A stretch of 64,000 nucleotides of DNA from Aplectana chamaeleonis (Eukaryota; Nematoda; Chromadorea; Rhabditida; Cosmocercidae): assembly GCA_029168955.1 (NCBI GenBank), contig JAPDOI010000172.1, positions 372,001 through 436,000 of the forward strand, read 5' to 3'. The notes under the pieces were generated by a model. The model was not told the DNA's origin. It saw only the letters and a list, made by a program, of their open reading frames with translations, and ran no database searches. Position 1 is the first letter of the stretch. The number at the start of each line of letters is the position of its first letter. Shown in pieces: positions 56,025-63,669 of the stretch. Position numbers and translations under genes: made by a program.

Positions 56025-57407
56025 ATGGCGACCATCTCCGAAGAACAGTTCCAGAAGCTCCTGTCAACTCTGGCCACTGCACTTCGTGGTTCAATGGATC
56101 AAGATTCGCAGCACCATCAGCAGCCAACTGTCAATCCAGCAAAGGAGTTCGACCAACTAGCCGGCCGCATTGCTGAGTTCAAGTACGATCCAGACGCTGA
56201 TATCACATTCGATGCTTGGTATCGACGGCACGAGGACATCTTTTCAATCGATGCCCAACGTCTCGATGAACCGACCCGAGTCCGCCTGCTCCTTCACAGG
56301 TTCGATTCAGCATCGTACGAGAAATACGTCAACTACATCCTGCCGAAAACCCCGAAGGATGTCAATTTCGACGAAGCAGTAAGCACACTCAAGGACTTGT
56401 ATGGGCCGCAGCAGTCGCTATTCAGTGCACGGTATACATGTATGAAGCTGACAAAGGAGCCAAGAGAAGATTTTGCAACCTATGCTGGCCGTGTCAACCG
56501 CGAATGCTCGAGGTTCAAACTCGCTGAATGCAACGACGCACAATTCAAATGTCTGATATTCGTCGGCGGCCTACAGTCGACTGAAGACGCCTTTGTCAGA
56601 TTGAAGCTCTTGGACAAAATCGAAGCTGATTCTACATGCACAATTCAAATGCTCACTGAAGAATGCAAACGACTCACCAATCTTCGACGGGATACGAAGA
56701 TGATCGGGGACGGTGCTCCAACAGTGCACTCCATCAAGCAGTCTCCTCCCACCCGACCAGCCCGTCCACAGCTGTCCAGTCATGGTCGACATTTCGTCCG
56801 CAACTTTTCGTATCGAAATCGTAAATGCGCCGACTGCCGGAGGACCGGACACAAAGAAGGATTTTGTGACGTGGTCAAAAATCAAAACAGGAAGCCACGC
56901 CCACCCCGGACCCATGCTCATACAAAGCAGCAAATGAGACGGTCGGATGCAATTTACACGGTATCCAGCATTGACAGCAATCGCTATCGACGATATGCAA
57001 GGATAACTGTCGACAATCAAGAGATCAGCTTCCAAGTCGACAGCGCTTCCGATGTCACTGTAATCAACAATGCAACCTGGATACTCATGGGCAAACCAGA
57101 ACTTCAACCAGCGACCCTCATCGCCCACAGCGCTTCAGGAAATCGAATTCAGTTCCTGGGCCAACGCCAATGCACGTACAAATTCGAAAACGCTTCAGCG
57201 GAAGGAGCGTTCTATGTGGCAAACACTCAGACAAACCTGGTTGGATCAGAATGGATCTCAAAAAATGGGCATCTACGCCTTGATGGATTCCCTTCCAAGC
57301 TCGGATACTCCAGTGCCTGTAGCAGTCAGTTCCAGAGTTGCAGCAACTTCATGCGAAACCTTCGCAGAACAGCCACAAGATCAGTATCCTGGAGTTTTCA
57401 ACAGTAA
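56025..57407 (+). CDS. gag: Gag and protease of the gypsy-type element
   Basis: 460 codons from the ATG that follows the primer-site region. Residues about 35-230 form the Gag capsid-like part. A zinc knuckle C-x2-C-x4-H-x4-C lies at residues 268-281, after a basic Arg/His stretch. The aspartic protease is at about residue 336: FQVDSASDVTVI, with the active-site triplet DSA at 339-341. The reading frame remains sensible to about residue 412 (EWISK). Beyond a run of six A at 57260-57265 the similarity moves to the next frame, so the last 48 codons are probably not native. One extra base in that A run would explain the shift; programmed frameshifting is the alternative, but the site lies after protease rather than at the usual gag-pro junction. 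Confidence 0.88.
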   Translation: MATISEEQFQKLLSTLATALRGSMDQDSQHHQQPTVNPAKEFDQLAGRIAEFKYDPDADITFDAWYRRHEDIFSIDAQRLDEPTRVRLLLHRFDSASYEKYVNYILPKTPKDVNFDEAVSTLKDLYGPQQSLFSARYTCMKLTKEPREDFATYAGRVNRECSRFKLAECNDAQFKCLIFVGGLQSTEDAFVRLKLLDKIEADSTCTIQMLTEECKRLTNLRRDTKMIGDGAPTVHSIKQSPPTRPARPQLSSHGRHFVRNFSYRNRKCADCRRTGHKEGFCDVVKNQNRKPRPPRTHAHTKQQMRRSDAIYTVSSIDSNRYRRYARITVDNQEISFQVDSASDVTVINNATWILMGKPELQPATLIAHSASGNRIQFLGQRQCTYKFENASAEGAFYVANTQTNLVGSEWISKNGHLRLDGFPSKLGYSSACSSQFQSCSNFMRNLRRTATRSVSWSFQQ

Positions 57408-57606
57408 ACTCGGACTCTACAAGTTCTCAAAAGCTACACTTCAGCTCAAACCAGGAGCGAAACCAGTCTTCCGTCTCAAGCGCCCAGTACCCTATTCCGC
57501 TAAACCAGCAGTGGATACGGAACTCGATCGATTGGAATCAATTGGCGTAATTTCAAAGGTCAATTACTCAAACTGGGCCGCTCCCATAGTCATCGTCAAG
57601 AAGTGA
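57266..57606 (+). pseudogene. pol: N-terminal part of Pol (linker and start of RT), cut by TGA
   Basis: In the +1 frame relative to Gag, the sequence continues with the protease-RT linker and the start of the RT domain: KLGLYKFSK, LKPGAKPVFRLKRPVPY, ELDRLESIGVI, NWAAPIVIVKK. It ends at an in-frame TGA (57604-57606) in place of the residue that normally follows VKK in this family. Sequence resumes in the same frame immediately afterwards (ICAYFSTGLNDAL), so a single point change is the simplest explanation. The open frame extends back to 57070 but overlaps the protease reading frame there. Confidence 0.85.
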
Positions 57607-60036
57607 AATGGAACACTGCGCATCTGTGCTTACTTCTCAACAGGTCTCAATGATGCTCTAGACCTGCACCAATATCCGCTTCCCCTACCTGAAGACATAT
57701 TCGCAACTCTCAATGGAGGCCAGTATTTTTCGCATATCGATTTGGCCGATGCGTATCTTCAGGTGCAAGTCGACGAAAAATCAAAGGAGTTCCTGACTAT
57801 CAACACGCATCGTGGTCTGTATCAATACAATCGTCTACCATTTGGAGTCAAATCAGCTCCTGCAATTTTTCAACAAATTATGGATGCGACGCTCGCCGGG
57901 TTGGATGGTGTGGTCACATATCTCGATGATGTCATAATAGTTGGATCTACAATGGAAGAGCATAACCGTAATCTCCACGCATTTTTCAAACGAATGGCTG
58001 AGAGCGGACTTCAAATACGGCTGAATAAATGCAAATTCGCTGCAACAAGGATCAACTATCTTGGATACATAATCGACAAAGATGGCCGACGTCCCGACCC
58101 GCGGAAAATCGATGCTATTCAAAATATGCCAGCACCGAAGGATCTTGCACAACTTCGCTCATTCCTTGGTCTCCTAAGTTACTATGGAAATTTCGTCAGC
58201 GAAATGCGAAATTTGCGAGCTCCACTCGACGCCCTACTGGCAAAGAATGCGAAATTCGTATGGAATGAAGCATGCAACAAGAGTTTCAACCGAGCGAAAG
58301 AAATTCTCGCCTCAAACCTACTTCTGGCTCACTACGATACTAAACAAGAAGTGATGGTAGCAGCAGATGGCTCCAACTACGGCATAGGCGCCGTCATTTC
58401 ACATCGCTATCCGGATGGATCTGAAAAGGCAATTGCACACGCATCCCGTTCTCTCATCCCAGCTGAGAAGAACTACAGCCAAATAGAGAAGGAGGCGCTT
58501 GCTCTCATATTTGCGGTCCACAAGTTTCACAGGATGCTCCATGGACGTAAATTCACCCTGCTGACCGATCACAAGCCTCTTCTCGCAATCTTCGGCTCAA
58601 AGAAAGGTATTCCAGTACATACCGCCAACAGACTACAGAGATGGGCAACTACACTTCTCGGATACGATTTCAATATCCAGTATTGTTCAACCACGAAATT
58701 TGGCCAAGCTGACGCACTATCCAGGCTCATCTCCAACCACTCGACTGCTGATGAGGATCAAGTCATTGCCGCAATTTCTACGGAAGAAGACATCGCCAAC
58801 ATTTTCGCCATGGCTGTACGAGCTCTACCAGTGACAGCTGAAGAAATAAAGGTATCAACCTCAAATGATCACATTTTACAGCCAGTCAAGCAGTACATTA
58901 ATGGAAAATGGTCAAAGACAATCAAAGATCCGATCATACAATGCTTCTACAATCGTCGCGACTCTATCTCTACGCTAGATGGATGTTTGCTCCTCGCTGA
59001 ACGTGTTGTCGTACCAGCTACTCTACAGCAACGCGTACTTCGTCAACTACACAATGTGCATCCAGGTATCGTTCGAATGAAAACTCTCGCTCGTAGCTGT
59101 GCCTACTGGCCCGGAATCGATAAGGATATCGAGGATACTGTGCGTCGATGTGCGAAATGTTCTGCCGTTGCCAAAGCTCCCGTAAAAACGACGCTCGCCT
59201 CGTGGCCACTCCCTGATAAACCATGGTCTCGTATCCACATCGATTATGCAGGATCAATTCAAGGAACAAACTTCCTAGTTATTGTGGATTCCTACTCCAA
59301 ATGGCCCGAAATTTTCATCACCGAACGCACTACAACAGCGGCGACGATTTCTCTACTGCGCCAGACATTTGCCAGACATGGATATCCCGAAACATTGGTT
59401 TCCGACAATGGCACCCAGTTCGCATCAGCAGAATTCCAAAGTTTTTGCGAGGAAAACGGAATTCACCACGTCTTTTCGCCCCCATATCATCCGCAATCAA
59501 ATGACCAGGCGGAAAGGTTCGTCGATACATTTAAGAGAAGTCTACTCAAAATGAAGGAGGAAGGAACACTACCCGAAATCCTCCAAACATTTCTTCTCAC
59601 TTATCGATCTACACCAACGTCAACAGTGCAGGGACTGAAATCACCAGCCGAACTTTGCATTGGACGAAACTTGCGGACGCAGCTCACCGTCCTAAAACCA
59701 AAGTTGCCATCAACACCGCTCACCAACGATTCAATGGAACGACAGTTTAACCGGAAACATGGAGCCGTACTACGAATGTTCCAGCCAGGTGACCTCATTT
59801 TGGCACGCAAATACTGTGGACAGAACGTCAGTTGGGTTAATGGAAAGATACTTCAACGTATTGGTCGTGTGCTCTACAAAGTGCTCGTAGGAAGTGAAAT
59901 ATGGAAGCGATACGCAAATCAACTACGAGTGCGCTATAACGATGACACAAGTGACAACGATCCAACGAACCTGGACACACTTTTCGACTGTTCGACCTTA
60001 GCAGACCACAACCGACAGTACAGATTATATTGTTGA
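57607..60036 (+). CDS. pol: Pol: reverse transcriptase, RNase H, integrase
   Basis: Open from the base after the TGA to the stop at 60034-60036; an internal start as late as 57742 would omit the first RT catalytic Asp (in HIDLADAY, 57736). RT: LPFGVKSAPAIFQQIMD and YLDD at 57919-57930. RNase H: AADGSNYG (Asp at 58366), EKEAL, TDHKPL (Asp at 58567). Integrase: HHCC zinc site (His at 59050 and 59059, Cys at 59149 and 59158) and the D,D35E triad at 59242 (DYAG), 59404 (SDNGTQF) and 59512 (QAERF). All catalytic residues are intact. The C-terminal tail has no chromodomain that I can see. Product cannot be made from this copy without readthrough of the upstream lesions. Confidence 0.9.
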   Translation, partial: NGTLRICAYFSTGLNDALDLHQYPLPLPEDIFATLNGGQYFSHIDLADAYLQVQVDEKSKEFLTINTHRGLYQYNRLPFGVKSAPAIFQQIMDATLAGLDGVVTYLDDVIIVGSTMEEHNRNLHAFFKRMAESGLQIRLNKCKFAATRINYLGYIIDKDGRRPDPRKIDAIQNMPAPKDLAQLRSFLGLLSYYGNFVSEMRNLRAPLDALLAKNAKFVWNEACNKSFNRAKEILASNLLLAHYDTKQEVMVAADGSNYGIGAVISHRYPDGSEKAIAHASRSLIPAEKNYSQIEKEALALIFAVHKFHRMLHGRKFTLLTDHKPLLAIFGSKKGIPVHTANRLQRWATTLLGYDFNIQYCSTTKFGQADALSRLISNHSTADEDQVIAAISTEEDIANIFAMAVRALPVTAEEIKVSTSNDHILQPVKQYINGKWSKTIKDPIIQCFYNRRDSISTLDGCLLLAERVVVPATLQQRVLRQLHNVHPGIVRMKTLARSCAYWPGIDKDIEDTVRRCAKCSAVAKAPVKTTLASWPLPDKPWSRIHIDYAGSIQGTNFLVIVDSYSKWPEIFITERTTTAATISLLRQTFARHGYPETLVSDNGTQFASAEFQSFCEENGIHHVFSPPYHPQSNDQAERFVDTFKRSLLKMKEEGTLPEILQTFLLTYRSTPTSTVQGLKSPAELCIGRNLRTQLTVLKPKLPSTPLTNDSMERQFNRKHGAVLRMFQPGDLILARKYCGQNVSWVNGKILQRIGRVLYKVLVGSEIWKRYANQLRVRYNDDTSDNDPTNLDTLFDCSTLADHNRQYRLYC

Positions 60037-60051
60037 TTAAACTTGTTTTTC

Positions 60052-60057
60052 AATAAA
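60052..60057 (+). terminator. Poly(A) signal directly after Pol
   Basis: AATAAA 16 bases after the Pol stop, followed by an A-rich GGAAAAAATTAAAAATGG. In an intact LTR element this signal would normally sit in the 3' LTR. Confidence 0.5.
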
Positions 60058-60097
60058 GTTGGAAAAAATTAAAAATGGTGAAGTTTTCGGACAAGAA

Positions 60098-60116
60098 TTA
60101 TTGGACAACCTGGTAG
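60098..60116 (+). repeat. Mariner-like terminal sequence
   Basis: ATTATTGGACAACCTGGTA resembles the mariner right end at 19575-19592 (ACTTATTGAACAACCTGG). No partner end nearby; possibly the scar of another insertion. Confidence 0.35.
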
Positions 60117-60500
60117 TTTGGCAACGCAGGTTTTTTAAAGAGGAAAGTAGATACAGGTACCATATTCAAGAACAGATCGAACTTAAATTTTATAGGCTCT
60201 ACCCAAAAGCAATGGATCTTTAGTTTTCAGCGATTTGAACAGAAGGAAAAGTTTCTGTTCAGCTTTCGCAACAATACTATCCAAATGCTTATCAAAATTC
60301 TATTTCGAATCGAAAAGAAACCCTAAATCTTTTACTAGGTTAACATGCTGGAGTATTGAACCATCGATCTTGTACCCGCCTTCCGGATTAGTAGTTCTAC
60401 CTTAATGATAATAATAATTGTTTTGTAATATGATTTTTTTGCCTACTTATACTTTTTTTGCCCGAATCATCGTGAAAAAAGAGGAATTTGAACGAGGACA
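60117..60500. other. Unassigned sequence between the retrotransposon and the Harbinger-like end
   Basis: Nothing supportable recognised. Confidence 0.4.
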
Positions 60501-61019
60501 TATGAAGCGGTCGCCGCGATCGGTCGCGTCGCCGTGCACTGCATGGCGACGCGATCTGGCCATCTCAGTCGCCCAATCGCGCGGTTGGGCTACTTTTCCC
60601 GCGATCTTGTCTGAAAGGCCGGCGACCAGATCGCGCGACGCGACCAGATCGATACACAGTGTTTTCATTCGGTCGCGTCGCAGAGCGATCGAACTCTGAA
60701 AGAGGCCTAACGTCACTTTCGTCCGACGGTGCGTCAGCGTACAGTGGCATGCCCTGTACTTAGCGACACGACGTTCTGCTCAAATATTGCGAAAGTGCCA
60801 AATGACTGACGGAAGGGCCAGCCCCTTTTGACGGAATTCCTTACCTTCCACTTCCTCTATGCTCACAATGGTACGTTTTTGAGCAGCCAAGCTCGTTGTA
60901 CGTTCTCACAGGGGCCCGAGGAAGGGATTGAGCATAAAAAATGTAAAGTGGATTTCAGCGCGTACGATGCCATTAAGGTTGTTGCAGAATACATTTCTGG
61001 TTGATCTTAACAGGTCCAC

Positions 61020-61103
61020 GTCCATCAATTTAAGAAAAAAATAAAGTCGGAATTGGTGTTGCGCTTTGAAATTCTTGGATGAGTGGCTTGCGTTTGCCTT
61101 TCT
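61020..61103 (+). repeat. TTAA-H fragment
   Basis: GTTGCGCTTTGAAATTCTTGG followed by a GAGTGGCTTGCGTTT stretch resembles the exon-donor region of H (GTTTTGCGCTCCAAAATTC). No termini; it abuts the B element. Confidence 0.4.
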
Positions 61104-61597
61104 TTAAGGCAGTGTCCACGATGAAAATCGTTTTTCTGCTTTCCCCCCCTATCTTGAAAATGGTCCCATGCTGATTCTAGTGATGTCTATGAAATCGTAC
61201 AACGCCTTCAGGGAACAGAGTTATGGTCCCTCAAACATTGAGCTAAGGAAGCATGGTGGACGAGTTGTCCGAGGCTTGTAAATTCTGTCATTTGCAGCCG
61301 ATGGGTGCGAGCTGACCTGAGTAAAGAGAGAGGTTGAGAATGAATGGAAGAACGGGGCTAATGATTGGAAATCATCGCTCATATCACGATCTCAAGCTTT
61401 CATTTGTTCACGTCGGTGGGCGTGTGTTGCGCTCTTGGGGTTTGCCTTGCGCACGAAGTGGCAACTTCGGGCTCTTTTGGAGCATTACCTGGCTCGTTTT
61501 CACGCGTTCTTTCGACGTCAACGTTACAGTGTGCCCCTCCACTACACATTCCTAGAGGAAACTGAAACACATTTTTTATCGTGAACACTGCCTTTAA
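61104..61597 (+). mobile_element. TTAA-B element, copy 8
   Basis: TTAA at 61104-61107 and 61594-61597; ends AAGGCAGTGTCCACGAT and ATCGTGAACACTGCC. GTGGACGAGTTGTCCGAGG at about 61256, followed by the complete B interior. Confidence 0.9.
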
Positions 61598-61753
61598 AAT
61601 AAGAAATAATCTCAAAAATACGAAGGGTTCAATGCGCATCCTTGAATGCTATGTACATAGAATCGCTCGACAGAAAGAGTAATCAACACTCCAGCAATTA
61701 TCCTTTTGAACTGACAACTTGTCCGGGCGAACTGATTCGATGGGTCGGCTGTA
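61598..61753. other. Unassigned spacer
   Basis: Nothing supportable recognised. Confidence 0.4.
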
Positions 61754-61902
61754 TAACGTCGGCATTAATCGTGAAGAGACTTCACGTTCACTGTTGAAGG
61801 TTGGGGCAAACTAGGCCTCATGTTCTATAACATAGGTGCACCGAGATGCCACCAACCTTCAACAGTGCACGCGAAGTCTCTTCCCGATCCATGCCGAGGT
61901 TA
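61754..61902. mobile_element. TA-R palindromic MITE, copy 3
   Basis: Arms TAACGTCGGCATTAATCGTG and CGATCCATGCCGAGGTTA in inverted match; GAAGAGACTTC and CACTGTTGAAGGTTGG blocks pair across. About 149 bp. Confidence 0.7.
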
Positions 61903-62094
61903 CATTCTGTCCGAAAACTCCCAGATAGCAACAGAAACAACTTTATCTCTTTACTTCTGATTTCATTCCCAACAGAACATTGTTTTTCAACCTAAAACCA
62001 TTGTATCAATCGAATGACCTCCTGAAGGAAAATATAGTTGAATGTTCAAAAAATTTATTAAATTCGGAATGATTCGATTATACATTTGTACTCT

Positions 62095-62400
62095 GAGAGT
62101 TTCGCCCAGAAATAGCCGCTGAATAGCCGAGAATTAGCCCACCAGGCTACGCAGCGGCTCCTGGTGGGCTAATTTTCGGCCATTTCGCGATTATTTGTCG
62201 GCCTTTCACGAAGCGGACAAGAAATAGCCGAGGAATAACATTTGAACTATGCAATTCTAAAGTGTCGTATACTTACTTGGAGAGCTTCATTTCTCGGCTA
62301 TTGGCCTGCGACGAGCATTATTTGACGGCTATAACGCGGCTACTACGCGACTAGCAGGCTTTTCGCGGCTATTTCTCAGTCAAAATTCTCGGTAATATCT
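62095..62400. repeat. AATAGCCG-rich repeat with a strong hairpin
   Basis: Words AAATAGCCG, GAATAGCCG and CGGCTATT recur in both orientations. At 62135-62175 ATTAGCCCACCAGG and CCTGGTGGGCTAAT form a 14-bp perfect stem with a 13-base loop. Confidence 0.55.
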
Positions 62401-62837
62401 GAAATTCCAAATTATGCGGAAATTTTATTCCACTATTCGACGTCACTTAAATGGAATGCAAAAAAATGCTGTGTTGTCATTCTCTGTTACCTTAACGTAT
62501 TTGGAAGTGCGCTTCCTGAGTTCATATAAGGCTAGAAAGAGCGATTCGCAGGTTAAACCAGAATGTCCTAATTGAATGTATAGTACAGTGGCTGTTGGCT
62601 GAGTACAAGGGATCCGAGGCAAAAATTTTCGAATAATCGGAATTCGGGAAATCCCGAAAAAGCTTTTTTTTCGATCGGATATAAGTTCGATTTGGATTTA
62701 TCGTTTTTTTTTGCTGACTCGGATTCCGCGCTTACACACAGTTGGCGTTTTTTCGGTGAATCGGATTTTAGGTCATCAAAAGTGCACATCATTTGAATGG
62801 ATATCCGAGAATATCCGAATCGGATACTATGTATATC
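62401..62837. other. Unassigned; ATCCGAAT-rich at 62600-62835
   Basis: ATCGGATA, ATATCCGAAT and CGGATT words cluster near 62640-62830, like the TTCGAA tracts elsewhere. No gene supported. Confidence 0.4.
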
Positions 62838-63402
62838 TTCCAAGCAAAAGAGGTTTGGTTGGCGTCAGAAACGTTCCAACAAAAAGGGAACAATAGGTAA
62901 GTAGAATGAGGAGAGTCTACAAAAAGTGAACAATATTTTCTGAGACTGATTTTCCTGGCCGATACTTCTTAACAGCAAAAACAAACCGTTGTGGTACTTC
63001 TAGAGGAAGAGTTCAATGGTTTCCAAGAATGGACTTCTATTCGTTGACGAGAATATAAGAAAATATTCTCATTAGATGCTGCACTTTGGTTTCGCTTCTC
63101 GTAGCAGCTGGAGCTAACCGTCCGTCTGTGTTTTTGGCATCATCTTCTATTCTGATGGTAAGTATTAGGTTTACATGCACATTCTTTTAATGGTTCTCGT
63201 GTAGTCAAGACGAGTTTTGGAACCACAGAGTGCTTCCGTGTAGAACACCGCAACGGTTTGTTTTGCTGTTAAGAAGTATCGGCCAGGAAAATCAGTCTCA
63301 GAAAATATTGTTCACTTTTTGTAGACTCTCCTCATTCTACTTACCTATTGTTCCCTTTGTTGGAACGTTTCTGACGCCAGCCAAACCTCTTTGCTTGGAA
63401 AA
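62838..63402. repeat. Large inverted repeat, about 155-bp arms
   Basis: 62838-62992 and 63249-63402 are nearly identical in inverted orientation, from CCAAGCAAA(A)GAGGTTTGG to AACAAACCGTTG. Only a handful of differences are seen. The 256-bp centre is unpaired. Confidence 0.8.
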
Positions 63403-63545
63403 CCCTTTTGATAGAATATTGTTCACTTTTTGTAGACTCTCCTCATTCAACTTAATTATTGTTCCTTTTTGTTGGAACGTTTCTGACGCCAACCAAACCT
63501 CTTTTGCTTGGAAGACCCCTTTTTGATAGAATTGTTCACTTTTTA
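63306..63545 (+). repeat. Tandem duplication, about 112-bp unit
   Basis: TATTGTTCACTTTTTGTAGA ... CAAACCTCTTTGCTTGGAA ... TTGATAGAAT occurs at 63306 and 63417, with the start of a third unit at 63533. It is the outer part of the right arm of the inverted repeat. Confidence 0.8.
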
Positions 63546-63669
63546 TTGATATTACGAAGTAATATCCCTGAAAAATCTTCAATAATTCTCGAATAGCATG
63601 GATTGCTATAATAATCAGTAAGCAACAACCTTGTTGCGCACGCTACAAATGAAGCGCTACTCACTTTCC

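Larger units (their letters stand above)
55767..60060 (+). mobile_element. Ty3/gypsy LTR retrotransposon with only a 5' LTR visible
   Basis: Contains a candidate 5' LTR, primer-site-like TGG start, Gag with CCHC knuckle, protease, reverse transcriptase, RNase H and integrase in the gypsy order (RT before IN). The layout and motif spellings resemble the K02A2.6-like group known from nematodes. No second copy of the LTR occurs after the Pol stop; instead AATAAA and an A-rich stretch follow directly. Two lesions (57260-57265 and 57604-57606) break Pol. Confidence 0.9.
55168..60707. mobile_element. PIF/Harbinger-like inverted ends around the retrotransposon
   Basis: GGCCTCTTTCAGAGTTCGAT (55168) and its exact inverse ATCGAACTCTGAAAGAGGCC (ending 60707) extend over about 37 bp, flanked by TAA at 55165-55167 and 60708-60710. 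Subterminal GC-rich repeats (CGGCGACGCCACCGTCGCG; GGTCGCGTCGCCGTGC) follow on both sides. No Harbinger transposase is present. Confidence 0.7.
54890..60976. mobile_element. TTAA-C element, copy 3, split by a 5.5-kb nest
   Basis: Left terminus TTAAAGGCAGCGTACGCGCT at 54890 pairs with the right terminus AGCGCGTACGATGCCATTAA ending at 60976; the TTTCAGCGCG match extends inward. The outer flanks alone sum to about 550 bp, the size of C copy 1. The interior is the Harbinger-like and gypsy nest. Confidence 0.65.
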
